Assembly (NCBI RefSeq): GCF_029218125.1
Contig: NZ_JARFXX010000006.1
Location: forward strand, 1-64,000
Origin: Oscillibacter faecalis_A
GTDB taxonomy: Bacteria > Bacillota > Clostridia > Oscillospirales > Oscillospiraceae
Length of the DNA: 64,000 bases
Direction of reading: 5' to 3'
The translations under genes were made by a program, and so were the position numbers. Positions 8,935 through 17,218 of this stretch are shown here, one piece after another (positions within the stretch are counted from its first letter, which is position 1; each line of letters starts with the position of its first letter). Under the pieces are notes generated by a model. The model worked only from the letters and a program-made list of their open reading frames with translations, did no database searches and was not told the DNA's origin.

Positions 8935-10288
8935 AAAGCGGACCGTGATCTGCATGGCGTTGGCTATTTTGCTGGCGGCGGGAATGGCGGTGTTCCTTAT
9001 CAAATATTTTGCCGAGGGCGGAAAGTGGGCCTCCTCTGCCTTTAACCGTCACCTCTACGATTCCAATGGAATCCTGATTTCCGGCAGAGTGCTGGACCGG
9101 GATGGGGATGTACTCAGCGATGTGGAGGGCGGCAAGCGCACCTACTATGATAACGTAACGGTCCGCAAGGCAACGCTGCACGCGGTGGGGGACCTGTACG
9201 GCAAGATCGGCACCGGGGCTCTGAACGCCTTTGCGGACAAGCTGACAGGCTTTGACCTTATCAACGGAGCCTTCGGCGCGGAGCAGGGGAGCGACCTGTA
9301 CCTGACCATTGACGGGCGCTATAATTATGAGGCGTATCAGGCGCTGAACGGCCATGCCGGAACGGTGGCGGTCTATGACTATAAGACCGGTGAGATTCTG
9401 TGCATGGTATCGGCCCCCAGCTATGATCCCCTGAATATTCCAAGTGACCTTGAGACGAATGACCGCTATCAGGGCGCGTATGTCAACCGCTTTTTGTCCT
9501 CGGCCATTGTGCCGGGCTCTGTATTCAAGACCGTGACGCTGACCGCAGCGCTGGAACAGCTCCCGGGCGCCATGAGCCGGACATGGACCTGCACCGGCAG
9601 CGTCCAGATAGGCGAGGAGACCATCACCTGCTCCGGCGTGCACGGAGAGCAGACATTGGAGGAGGCGTTCGCCCATTCCTGCAATGTGGCCTTCGCGCAG
9701 ATCGCGGAGGAGCTGGGCGCGGATACGCTGAAAAAATATACGGAGCAGGCGGGGCTGACGGACTCTTACTCCGTGGACGGTCTGCCAACGGCCAAGAGCA
9801 CCTTCGAATGGGAGAATCTGACCGACGGAGAGCTGGGCTGGGCCGGTGTGGGCCAGTACCGCGATCAGGTGAATCCCTGTGCGCTGATGGTGTGGATGGG
9901 CGCCATCGCCAACGGCGGCAAGGCGGCGCAGCCGTATCTTATTCAGAAAACAGAATCCGCGCTGGGAATCCTCTCCCTGCCCCGTATGACCCGCCATACA
10001 GGGCGGCTGATCAGCAAAAAAACAGCGGAGACGGTGGCAGAGTTGATGGCCAACAATGTGGAGGTCACCTACGGCACAAAGCGCTTTCCCAATATGCAGC
10101 TCTGCGCCAAATCCGGCACGGCGGAGGTGGGGGGAGACAAAAAGCCCCATGCGTGGTTTGCCGGTTTTTTGCAGGACGAGGAGCACCCTTATGCCTTTGT
10201 GGTGCTGGTGGAAAACGGCGGCGGCGGAAATGCCGTGGCCGGAACGGTGGCGGGCAAGGTGCTGGGCATCATTGTGAACGGATATTAA
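8921..10288 (+). CDS. Penicillin-binding transpeptidase (class B, PbpA-like)
   Basis: A membrane-anchored D,D-transpeptidase partner of the SEDS protein encoded immediately upstream. Of 455 aa, an N-terminal membrane helix lies at about 10-30. The active-site motifs are SVFK (in PGSVFKTV), SCN (in AHSCNVAF) and KSGTAEVGG. The dimerisation domain is short, as in PbpA of actinobacteria and SpoVD-poor clostridial relatives. ATG at 8921 is used: GGAGG lies 6 nt upstream, while ATG 8915 overlaps it. Overlap with the FHA-RodA gene implies translational coupling. Confidence 0.92.
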   Translation: MRKIEKRTVICMALAILLAAGMAVFLIKYFAEGGKWASSAFNRHLYDSNGILISGRVLDRDGDVLSDVEGGKRTYYDNVTVRKATLHAVGDLYGKIGTGALNAFADKLTGFDLINGAFGAEQGSDLYLTIDGRYNYEAYQALNGHAGTVAVYDYKTGEILCMVSAPSYDPLNIPSDLETNDRYQGAYVNRFLSSAIVPGSVFKTVTLTAALEQLPGAMSRTWTCTGSVQIGEETITCSGVHGEQTLEEAFAHSCNVAFAQIAEELGADTLKKYTEQAGLTDSYSVDGLPTAKSTFEWENLTDGELGWAGVGQYRDQVNPCALMVWMGAIANGGKAAQPYLIQKTESALGILSLPRMTRHTGRLISKKTAETVAELMANNVEVTYGTKRFPNMQLCAKSGTAEVGGDKKPHAWFAGFLQDEEHPYAFVVLVENGGGGNAVAGTVAGKVLGIIVNGY

Positions 10289-10316
10289 GAGAATACGGAA
10301 AGGAAACAGAGAGACT

Positions 10317-10598
10317 ATGAAAAAAAGCATTTGGCTGAAGCCGGGAAAGCAGCTCAACAGCGGCGCTATCGTGGGGGGCATCGGATTTGCGCTTTACCTT
10401 GTGCTGTCCGCGCTGGAGTGGAGAACGGCGGCGCTGATCGTGGCTATTGGCTTTGGTATCGAGGCGGCATACACCTTTTTCTCCGCCGTGGACTGCCGGG
10501 AAAAGGACAAGGACTCTGTAAGCTATAATATTCTTTGGGGCACCGGTGCGGTGATGATTTTGCTGCTGGTGCCGGCGGTGCTGACGATTCTGAGGTGA
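10317..10598 (+). CDS. Hypothetical small membrane protein
   Basis: 93 aa with three hydrophobic helices (about residues 16-33, 38-56 and 72-92) and a basic N-terminus. No family recognised. It follows the penicillin-binding protein by 28 nt and is probably part of the same transcript; a role beside the cell-wall machinery is only guilt by association. Confidence 0.6.
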   Translation: MKKSIWLKPGKQLNSGAIVGGIGFALYLVLSALEWRTAALIVAIGFGIEAAYTFFSAVDCREKDKDSVSYNILWGTGAVMILLLVPAVLTILR

Positions 10599-10613
10599 GG
10601 GCCTGCGCCGGAG

Positions 10614-11432
10614 ATGACCGGCAGTGCCGCAGAATCCGCCGTGACGCGGCAGGCAGAGGCGGCAAAGCCTGAAAAGCTGGGGGCGACGGAGCGCTTGGAG
10701 GTAATTTCAGCTCCGGGCATTGATGAATTGGGCCAGGCACCGGAGGTGTCAAAAAGTGCGCCGCCCACCGAAAAGGTCCAGTTTTCTGTATGGAATGAAG
10801 AAAAGACCGCTTTGCTGACGGAAACAGAGGACGGCTCCGCCGCCCTCTGTGCACTGCCGGGGGAAAATCTGGATGGCGGCGTGCTGTTGCGCTGGGACGA
10901 TACACTGGTAAAATTCCCGTGGCGGTATGCTACAAATTACCGCGCTGAGCTGAAACTGTGGCTGCGGGACATGGATGGAGACAGAACGAAAGAACTGGTG
11001 GTAAGCTGCCAGATAGGCGGCGGTACCGGCGTCAACTACGAGGAGCTTCATGTGGTAAAAAAGACAGAAAATGGGAATCTGAGCGCCTATGCGGTGCCGC
11101 AGGAGCTCTGGACCTCCCTTGCCTCCGCGCTGAAGCTGGTGGAAAATGACGGGCGGCTTTATGCTGTGCTTGGACAGGAGCTGGTGGACCTATCCTTTAT
11201 TACGGAAAAGCTGGAGGAGGACAATGTGCTGGAAAGGCTGGGATGCGGAGATTGGGTTCGTTTTGCCGCATCGGCGTGGTCGGATACAGGCATTGAAGTA
11301 GAGGCCGGCGTCTGGATGGCGGGGGAGTTGCTTCCGGTTTTGGCCTGCTATGTAGGAAATGTCCGGGGCCACATCACCTTCCGGGACGGTGAATTTTCTT
11401 TAGATGACCTTCATTTGGACGTATGGGAGTAA
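10614..11432 (+). CDS. Hypothetical protein with a FG-GAP/VCBS-like segment
   Basis: A 272-aa acidic protein of unknown function. No signal peptide is visible from the only available start, ATG 10614, which has a poor ribosome binding site (GGAG directly adjacent). The stretch LWLRDMDGDRTKELVVSCQIGGGTG near residue 120 resembles the calcium-loop repeats of secreted propeller proteins, so an exported version may have lost its N-terminus. It lies 15 nt after the small membrane protein, likely the last gene of the FHA-RodA operon. Confidence 0.55.
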   Translation: MTGSAAESAVTRQAEAAKPEKLGATERLEVISAPGIDELGQAPEVSKSAPPTEKVQFSVWNEEKTALLTETEDGSAALCALPGENLDGGVLLRWDDTLVKFPWRYATNYRAELKLWLRDMDGDRTKELVVSCQIGGGTGVNYEELHVVKKTENGNLSAYAVPQELWTSLASALKLVENDGRLYAVLGQELVDLSFITEKLEEDNVLERLGCGDWVRFAASAWSDTGIEVEAGVWMAGELLPVLACYVGNVRGHITFRDGEFSLDDLHLDVWE

Positions 11433-11456
11433 GTAAATATAGGGCGTGTCGGTTTT

Positions 11457-11493
11457 TGCGGATGGGATATTCCTGTCCGCACTATTTTTTTTG
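11457..11493 (+). terminator. Terminator before the copper operon
   Basis: TGCGGA pairs with TCCGCA around a short imperfect inner stem, followed by CTATTTTTTTTG. Confidence 0.65.
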
Positions 11494-11504
11494 TAAATTC
11501 TCTC

Positions 11505-11533
11505 TTGACAAATACCCTATGGGGGTATATAGT
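11505..11533 (+). promoter_or_regulatory. copA promoter with CsoR operator in the spacer
   Basis: TTGACA (11505-11510) and TATAGT (11528-11533) lie 17 bp apart. The spacer holds ATACCCTATGGGGGTAT, the pseudo-palindrome typical of CsoR operators in front of copZA in Bacillus. A CsoR gene lies in the same operon. Bound apo-CsoR would block polymerase, and Cu(I) would release it. Confidence 0.85.
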
Positions 11534-11599
11534 AGCAACCGAAATAGGAACAGGAAATTTGGAAAACCTAAAAGCAACAGACAAAAAAGGAGGCCCCCT

Positions 11600-13852
11600 A
11601 TGCGGGAAGAAGTTTATGATATCTCCGGGATGCACTGCGCGGCGTGTAGCGCATCCGTGGAGCGGGTCACCCGGAAGCTGCCGGGCGTAGAGCGCAGCGA
11701 TGTGAATCTGGTAGCAGAGCGGATGACCATTGTTTATGACGAAAATCAGGTGATGCCGGAGCAGATCATTGCCAAGGTGGAAAAGGCGGGCTTCGGGGCC
11801 AAGCTCCATCAGGAAAAGCAGGAAGCGGCTCCGGTCCAGACCGGCGAGGACCCGGAGGAGCTGGAGCTGCGGCGGAAAAAGCGGGAGCTGATCGTCTCCG
11901 CCATTTTCTCGGCGCTGCTGCTGTATGTGTCCATGGGACAGATGCTCCCCTTCGGTCTGCCCAGCCTGCCGCTGCCGGATTTGTTTTCCATGCACACGCA
12001 CCCCATGAACTTTGCGGTTTTACAGCTGCTGCTGGCTATCCCGGTGCTGTACTGCGGACGGAATTTCTTTATCAACGGCTTCAAGGCGCTGTTCCACGGC
12101 AATCCCAACATGGACTCGCTGGTGGCCATCGGCTCCGCCTGCTCGTTCATTTACAGCGTGGTCATGACGTTCCTTATCACTGATGATGTTCACGGCCATG
12201 TCCACAATCTCTATTATGAATCCTCCGCCGTGGTGCTGACGCTGGTGTCACTGGGCAAGTTCATGGAAAGCCGCAATATGCGGAAAACCAAGAGCGCTAT
12301 CACGGCTCTCATGCGGCTGGCACCGGACACCGCCCTTCTGGCGGACAGCGGCAAGGAGGTCCCCACCGCGTCTGTGAAGGCCGGGGATGTGCTGCTGGTA
12401 AAGCCCGGTGCCCGAATTCCGCTGGACGGTGTGGTGACGAAGGGGGAGAGCAGCGTCAACGAGGCCATGCTCACCGGTGAGAGCCTGCCTGTGGAAAAGA
12501 CGGAGGGCAGCGAGGTCATCGGCGGCAGCGTAAATGAAAACGGCGTGCTGTATGTAAAGGTCACCCGGGTGGGCGCGGACACCACGCTTTCTCGAATCAT
12601 CCGCTTTGTGGAGGACGCGCAGGGCAAAAAGGCCCCCATTTCCCGAACGGCTGACAAGGTCGCGGGCATTTTCGTTCCCACGGTGATTTGTCTTGCGGCG
12701 TTGGCGGCTATCGGCTGGGCCATTGCCGGTAAGGATTTCGCCTTTGTTCTGCGGGTATTCACCTCCGTGCTGGTCATTGCCTGCCCCTGTGCGCTGGGAC
12801 TGGCGACTCCTACCGCTATCATGGTGGGAACCGGCCTTGGCGCGAAGCACGGTATTCTGATTCGCTCCGGCGAGATATTGGAGGTCACGCACTCCGTTGA
12901 TACCGTGGTGCTGGATAAGACCGGCACCGTGACAAAGGGTGAGCCTGCCGTAACGGAGCTTTGCCCCGTGGGCGGCACGGAGGAGGGACTGCTGACCATC
13001 GCGGCGGCGGTGGAGTCTGTGTCTCAGCACCCGCTGGCAACCGCTATCGTCAAGGCTGCCGCCGACAAGGGGCTGGATACCGACCACAAGCCGGAAACGT
13101 TTGAAAATCTGTCCGGCCGGGGTATTCGGGCGGTGCTGTCCGGGCAGACGGTGCTGGCAGGCAACCGCCGGCTCATGGAGGAGAACGGAATTGAAATCTC
13201 TGCACTGACAGATAAGGCCGAGACACTGGCGGGACAGGGCGAAACGCCCATGTACTTCGCGGCGGACGGTGCGTTGCTGGGCCTGATTTCCGTTGCGGAC
13301 CCCGTGAAGGAGACCAGCGCCGCCGCCATTGCCCGGATGAAGCAGCAGGGAATCCGGGTAGTGATGCTCACCGGCGACAGCCGCGCCGCCGCAGAGCATA
13401 TCGGTGCGCTGGTGGGCGTGGATGAGGTCATCCCGGAGGTGCTGCCGGAGGAAAAGGCCATTCATGTGCAAAAGCTGGAGGAGCAGGGCCGCAAGGTCAT
13501 GATGGTGGGCGACGGTATCAACGATGCCCCGGCGCTGACCGCCGCCACGGTGGGCTGCGCCATCGGCAGCGGCAGTGATATTGCCATTGAGTCCGCCGAT
13601 ATTGTGCTGATGCGTTCCGATTTGGAGGATGTGCCCCGGGCACTGCGGCTGTCCGCCCTGACGCTGCGGGACATCAAGCAGAATCTGTTCTGGGCATTCT
13701 GCTACAATACCATCGGTATCCCCATCGCCGCCGGACTGCTGTATGCTCTGGGCGGGCCGCTGCTCTCCCCTATGTTCGCGGGAGCCGCTATGTCCCTGAG
13801 CTCCGTGTGCGTGGTGGGTAACGCCCTGCGGCTGGGTACGGCGAAGCTGTAA
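11600..13852 (+). CDS. copA: Cu(I)-exporting P-type ATPase CopA
   Basis: Pumps Cu(I) out of the cytoplasm at the expense of ATP. The 750-aa protein has a single N-terminal HMA domain (MHCAACSAS, residues 11-19), eight membrane helices, CPCALGLATP in TM6, the YN pair in TM7 and MSLSS in TM8, the class IB-1 copper set. It also has TGES, the phosphorylation loop DKTGTVTKGE, the HPLA loop and GDGINDAPAL. ATG at 11600 has AAGGAGG 6 nt upstream; the frame is open for 59 codons before it but without a usable start. First gene of copA-csoR-copZ, under the CsoR operator. Confidence 0.97.
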   Translation: MREEVYDISGMHCAACSASVERVTRKLPGVERSDVNLVAERMTIVYDENQVMPEQIIAKVEKAGFGAKLHQEKQEAAPVQTGEDPEELELRRKKRELIVSAIFSALLLYVSMGQMLPFGLPSLPLPDLFSMHTHPMNFAVLQLLLAIPVLYCGRNFFINGFKALFHGNPNMDSLVAIGSACSFIYSVVMTFLITDDVHGHVHNLYYESSAVVLTLVSLGKFMESRNMRKTKSAITALMRLAPDTALLADSGKEVPTASVKAGDVLLVKPGARIPLDGVVTKGESSVNEAMLTGESLPVEKTEGSEVIGGSVNENGVLYVKVTRVGADTTLSRIIRFVEDAQGKKAPISRTADKVAGIFVPTVICLAALAAIGWAIAGKDFAFVLRVFTSVLVIACPCALGLATPTAIMVGTGLGAKHGILIRSGEILEVTHSVDTVVLDKTGTVTKGEPAVTELCPVGGTEEGLLTIAAAVESVSQHPLATAIVKAAADKGLDTDHKPETFENLSGRGIRAVLSGQTVLAGNRRLMEENGIEISALTDKAETLAGQGETPMYFAADGALLGLISVADPVKETSAAAIARMKQQGIRVVMLTGDSRAAAEHIGALVGVDEVIPEVLPEEKAIHVQKLEEQGRKVMMVGDGINDAPALTAATVGCAIGSGSDIAIESADIVLMRSDLEDVPRALRLSALTLRDIKQNLFWAFCYNTIGIPIAAGLLYALGGPLLSPMFAGAAMSLSSVCVVGNALRLGTAKL

Positions 13853-13864
13853 GGAGGAATGGAC

Positions 13865-14176
13865 ATGGCAGAGGAAAAAAAGGCTTGCTGCTGCTCCGGC
13901 AGGCGGAAGGTTCGGGAACGGACAGAGGAGGAGGCCCTTTTGCAGCGGCTCAGCCGCATTGAAGGGCAGGTGCGGGGCGTGCGCGGTATGGTGGAAAATT
14001 CCGCCTACTGCACGGACATTCTGACCCAGGTCTCCGCCATCCAATCGGCTCTCAACGCCTTCAACCGTGAGCTGCTGGCACGGCATATCCGCACCTGCGT
14101 GGTGACAGATATTGAAAAGGGCGATCTGACGGTGGTGGATGATCTGGTGGCCACCATCCAGAAGCTGATGAAATAA
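13865..14176 (+). CDS. csoR: Copper-sensing repressor CsoR
   Basis: A 103-aa all-helical repressor of the CsoR/RcnR family. The Cu(I) ligands are present as C-x24-H-x3-C (YC, then ARHIRTC). An extra CCC stretch near residue 8 is unusual. ATG at 13865 lies 7 nt from AGGAGG; the in-frame ATG at 13859 is only 1 nt away. Placed between its target pump and the chaperone gene, it most likely represses the operon through the site at 11511-11528. Confidence 0.93.
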   Translation: MAEEKKACCCSGRRKVRERTEEEALLQRLSRIEGQVRGVRGMVENSAYCTDILTQVSAIQSALNAFNRELLARHIRTCVVTDIEKGDLTVVDDLVATIQKLMK

Positions 14177-14202
14177 AACCATATTTTTAGGAGGAAATGA
14201 AG

Positions 14203-14400
14203 ATGACAACGATTAAGGTACCCGACATGATGTGCGAAAACTGCGTCAAGCGTATCACCAATGCGCTGACCGCCGCAGAGCTGAAGTTTCAGGTGAGCCT
14301 CGCGGACAAGAATGTGACCATTGACGGGTGTGAGAACTGCGTCAAGACCGCAGTCAGCGAGCTGGAGGACTTGGGCTTCACCCCGGAGGTTCAGGCGTAA
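14203..14400 (+). CDS. copZ: CopZ-like copper chaperone (HMA domain)
   Basis: A 65-aa ferredoxin-fold metal carrier that would deliver Cu(I) to CopA. The metal loop is MMCENC instead of the usual GMTCxxC. A second CENC appears after strand 3 (DGCENCVKTAV), so the sequence CENCVK occurs twice. ATG at 14203 is used, 8 nt from AGGAGG, over ATG 14197 (2 nt). Last gene of the operon, followed by a terminator. Confidence 0.85.
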   Translation: MTTIKVPDMMCENCVKRITNALTAAELKFQVSLADKNVTIDGCENCVKTAVSELEDLGFTPEVQA

Positions 14401-14416
14401 GGCGTAAATAGGAGAC

Positions 14417-14450
14417 AGCCCCGGTGTCCAACAGGACGCCGGGGCTTTTT
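14417..14450 (+). terminator. Terminator of the copper operon
   Basis: A 12-bp stem (AGCCCCGGTGTC with GACGCCGGGGCT, one G-U) followed by TTTTT. Confidence 0.9.
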
Positions 14451-14577
14451 CATGTAAAAACGGTTACAATCTGTAATTTTTGAAAATGAAATTGGAAAAA
14501 TATGGAAAATAAAATCTGCGGATTTTTCAGAAATGTGGGTGTTGAAAATCGACAGGAACCGCAAAACTTGACAAAAG

Positions 14578-14606
14578 TGGGGCGTTGAGGTATACTATGA
14601 CTTGTT
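14578..14606 (+). promoter_or_regulatory. Promoter of the G5/3D wall-protein gene
   Basis: TTGACA (14578-14583), 17 bp, TATACT (14601-14606). The leader of about 60 nt contains a 6-bp hairpin with a UUCG tetraloop (14640-14655) ending 4 nt before the GGGAGG site, which may affect translation or message stability. Confidence 0.85.
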
Positions 14607-14673
14607 TTTGGATAGATTACAAAAGTAACAATTTAGAAACGGCGCTTCGGCGCCGGTTCGGGAGGTTATTGAT

Positions 14674-15681
14674 TTGAGACATTTACACACCCATAGGGCG
14701 GCATGGCTGGGCCGCTGCCTGACATGGATGCTGCTCTTGTCTGCGGTATTGGCGGGCGGCACCGGCTGGGCGCGGGCACTGTATCTCTACAGTGACAGCA
14801 ATGCCTCGGCTGCGGCGCTGGATGAGAGTCATCCGGGCATCAATTCCGTGCTTTTGAATCTGGAAACCGGCAAGAGCGGCGAGAACGCCATGCTGACCGC
14901 CGGAACGCTGGTAACAGTGCGCCGGGGCGGCGAGACCATCACCGCTACCGCGCAGGCAGAGACTGTGGAGCAGTTCTTGTCCCGTATGGACATCATCCCC
15001 GGTCCGCTGGAAATGGTGGGTATCGAGTTAATGGAGGGCAGTGTGGCGCTGACCATCTCCGACCACCTGACGGTTTACGAGCGGGTCACGGAGCAGGCGG
15101 AGCACGGAACGGTGTACCGCTCTACGCCGGATCTTCCCAAGGGACAGGAGCGGGTGGCCCGAAAGGGCGTGGACGGACAGCATGCCGCCATCTACGAGCA
15201 AACGTGGGTCAGCGGCCAGCTGGTCACCAGCCAGTATGTGGAGGAGATCACCTCTACCAGCGTGGATGAAATCGTGGAGCAGGGTACCGCTGTTACCTCC
15301 GTGGACGCGGATGATAAGGTGGTCAACGTTACCACGAATGCCGACGGTTCCGGCTATCTGACCTTTGCCTCCGGCGGCACCATGAAGTTCAGCAAGGCGG
15401 TGCAGGTCACGGCCACGGCCTATACGGCGGGCTATGACGGTGTGGACCACACCACGGCCACCGGCACATTTGTGCACAAGGGCGTAGCCGCTGTGGATAA
15501 GCGGGTGTTCCCTCTCGGCTCTGATCTGTACGTTATGGCAAAGGGTATGGAATACGGCCTGACAAAAGCGGAGGATACCGGCATGAAGGGCCAGAAGATC
15601 GACCTATATCTGGAGAGCTATCAGCAGTGTATCCAGTTCGGACGCCGCTCCGCCACAGTTTATCTGTTGGAGAATAGCTGA
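14674..15681 (+). CDS. Secreted G5 and 3D domain cell-wall protein (YabE/RpfB-like)
   Basis: A probable cell-wall-acting exported protein related to YabE/RpfB stationary-phase survival proteins. Of 335 aa, residues 1-35 form a signal peptide or anchor (LTWMLLLSAVLAGG). A DUF348-type segment with TVRRGGETITATAQAETVEQFL follows, then a G5 domain (about 150-220). A C-terminal 3D domain (ATAYTAGYDG to SATVYLL, about 250-330) keeps the conserved aspartates in AAVDKRVFPLG, AEDTG and KIDLYL. The start is TTG at 14674, 8 nt after GGGAGG. A bidirectional terminator separates it from convergent rsmA. Confidence 0.88.
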   Translation: MRHLHTHRAAWLGRCLTWMLLLSAVLAGGTGWARALYLYSDSNASAAALDESHPGINSVLLNLETGKSGENAMLTAGTLVTVRRGGETITATAQAETVEQFLSRMDIIPGPLEMVGIELMEGSVALTISDHLTVYERVTEQAEHGTVYRSTPDLPKGQERVARKGVDGQHAAIYEQTWVSGQLVTSQYVEEITSTSVDEIVEQGTAVTSVDADDKVVNVTTNADGSGYLTFASGGTMKFSKAVQVTATAYTAGYDGVDHTTATGTFVHKGVAAVDKRVFPLGSDLYVMAKGMEYGLTKAEDTGMKGQKIDLYLESYQQCIQFGRRSATVYLLENS

Positions 15682-15692
15682 AAATCGAAAAT

Positions 15693-15732
15693 AAAAACCG
15701 CGTCTCGCTGAAAAAGCGGGACGCGGTTTTTT
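15693..15732. terminator. Bidirectional terminator between the 3D gene and rsmA
   Basis: AAAAACCGCGTC and GACGCGGTTTTTT form a stem with A-run and T-run on either side, serving both convergent genes. Confidence 0.88.
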
Positions 15733-15737
15733 ACGTT

Positions 15738-16592
15738 TTATAAATTGGAAAGGGCATCGGCCAGAGCGGCAAAGTCCGTCAGCGTCAGTGCCTCGCCCCG
15801 AACGGCGGGGGGCAGGCCGCAGGCGGCGATAGCCTCGGCAATGGCGCTTTTTTCGCTTCCGGGCAGCGCTGCTGCCAGCGAGTTGGACAGCGTTTTCCGT
15901 CGCAGCAGGAAGGCACCCTTGATGACCTTGAAGAAAAACGCCTCGTCTCGCACCGTCACGGCAGGGCTTTCCCGGCGGACGCACCGCAGTACGGCGGAGG
16001 TCACCTTGGGGGAGGGGAGAAATTTTTCCCGGGGAACATCAAAAAGATAGCTGACGTCCATGTAATATTGCAGAAACAGGGAGAAGGCGCCGCCATCGGC
16101 GCTGCCTTGGGGCGCCGCCAGCCGTTGGGCGACCTCCTTTTGAATCAGGACGGTGACGCTCTCAATGGCAGGGGTCTCAATAAATTTTGTCAGCACCGGC
16201 GTGGTGATGTTATAGGGGAGATTGGCGCAGACAATGGGATGCAGTCCTTGGAACCTCTCGGCAATCAGTACGTTCAGGTCCAGTTTCATCACATCGCCGG
16301 GGACAATCTCCACATTGGGATATTCCGCCAGCGTCTCCGCCAAAATCGGCAGTAAAGAGCGGTCCAGCTCCACAGAGACCACCCTCCCGGCCCGCTTTGC
16401 CAGCTCCGAGGTCAGCGGACCGATGCCGGGACCGATCTCCAGCACACCGCAGGCAATATCCGCCTGTGAGGCTGCGGCAATGTCATAGGGGATCTGCGGG
16501 TCGATCAGGAAATTCTGCCCCATGGATTTTGAAAAATGGAAGCCGTGACGCTCCAGCAGCGCACGGATTGTAGCTTCATCGCAAAGGTTCAT
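15738..16592 (-). CDS. rsmA: 16S rRNA dimethyladenosine transferase RsmA (KsgA)
   Basis: Methylates the two adjacent adenines in the 3' hairpin of 16S rRNA with S-adenosylmethionine, late in small-subunit assembly. The 284-aa protein has GQNFLIDPQI, the SAM motif VLEIGPGIGPLT and the catalytic NLPYNITTP. ATG at 16592 fits the family's usual N-terminus; the open frame extends another 70 codons upstream without homology. AAGGCGG is a weak ribosome binding site. Confidence 0.95.
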   Translation of the reverse strand: MNLCDEATIRALLERHGFHFSKSMGQNFLIDPQIPYDIAAASQADIACGVLEIGPGIGPLTSELAKRAGRVVSVELDRSLLPILAETLAEYPNVEIVPGDVMKLDLNVLIAERFQGLHPIVCANLPYNITTPVLTKFIETPAIESVTVLIQKEVAQRLAAPQGSADGGAFSLFLQYYMDVSYLFDVPREKFLPSPKVTSAVLRCVRRESPAVTVRDEAFFFKVIKGAFLLRRKTLSNSLAAALPGSEKSAIAEAIAACGLPPAVRGEALTLTDFAALADALSNL

Positions 16593-16689
16593 GGCCGTAC
16601 CGCCTTTTTGAAAATAGATTGAGGACAGTATACCTGATTTTCCGCCAAAAGGCAACAGCAGAGGCTGTGGAGGTTTACTGAAACTGCTT

Positions 16690-16923
16690 TTATTTGAGTG
16701 GTTTCTGCTTGATAGGGGGATAGGGGCGGGGATCGGCGGTTCGCCCGGCCAGATAATCCATGCTTGTTTCCAGCGCGTCCGCAATGCGGCGGCACTGTTC
16801 AAAGGTCATGTTTCGTTTGCCGGTTTCGATTTTGGAGTAGTCGCTCTGGTCAATGCCGGTCAGCATTTGCATTTTGACCTGAGAATATCCCTTCTCTTTG
16901 CGGAGCTGTTTCATTTGTGTCAT
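16690..16923 (-). CDS. XRE-family helix-turn-helix regulator
   Basis: A 77-aa single-domain DNA-binding protein: helix-turn-helix at about residues 9-58 (KGYSQVKMQMLTGIDQSDYS) and a short Pro-rich tail. It is divergent from the gene at 17009. The shared intergenic region holds CTATTTTA repeats that could be its operator. Confidence 0.85.
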   Translation of the reverse strand: MTQMKQLRKEKGYSQVKMQMLTGIDQSDYSKIETGKRNMTFEQCRRIADALETSMDYLAGRTADPRPYPPIKQKPLK

Positions 16924-16959
16924 TTTTTATCACCCTGCGAAAATTATGCCCTGCTGACC

Positions 16960-16990
16960 TATTTAAAATAGGGTAAAATAGACCTATAAT
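16960..16990 (+). promoter_or_regulatory. Promoter and candidate operator for the small regulator pair
   Basis: TTTAAA (16962-16967), 17 bp, TATAAT (16985-16990). The near-palindrome CTATTTAAAATAG at 16960-16972 and a second half-site AAAATAG at 16976-16982 overlap the promoter, as expected for an XRE operator between divergent genes. Confidence 0.55.
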
Positions 16991-17008
16991 GATAAGGGGG
17001 TGAACTAA

Positions 17009-17200
17009 ATGAGAAACGATTTGGATTATAAGGAAGCGTATTTAACAATGATGCGGGCATCGGAGCAGGCGATTCGAGGATTGGAAATCTTACAGCAGGG
17101 AACGGCTAAAATTATGCTGAGTCTGATTCAAGCGCAGCAAAAAGCAGAGGAGCTGCTGCTGGAACAGGATGAAGCACCAGCGCCCTCGGATGAAGATTAA
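17009..17200 (+). CDS. Hypothetical 63-aa helical protein
   Basis: Not recognised. It is almost entirely helical by composition (SEQAIRGLEILQQGTAKIML), with an acidic PSDED end. AAGGGGGTG precedes the ATG at 8 nt. It is divergent from the XRE gene and 18 nt upstream of the TetR gene in the same reading frame, so the three may form one regulatory unit. Confidence 0.6.
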   Translation: MRNDLDYKEAYLTMMRASEQAIRGLEILQQGTAKIMLSLIQAQQKAEELLLEQDEAPAPSDED

Positions 17201-17218
17201 ATAGATACGGCGGTCCGT

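Noticed and set aside
12248..14209. 653-codon frame antisense to copA and csoR
   Set aside because: It spans two well-supported sense genes and shows no family features.
14640..14655. UUCG hairpin before the 3D-domain gene as a terminator
   Set aside because: It is followed by the ribosome binding site and no T-run. A leader structure is more likely.
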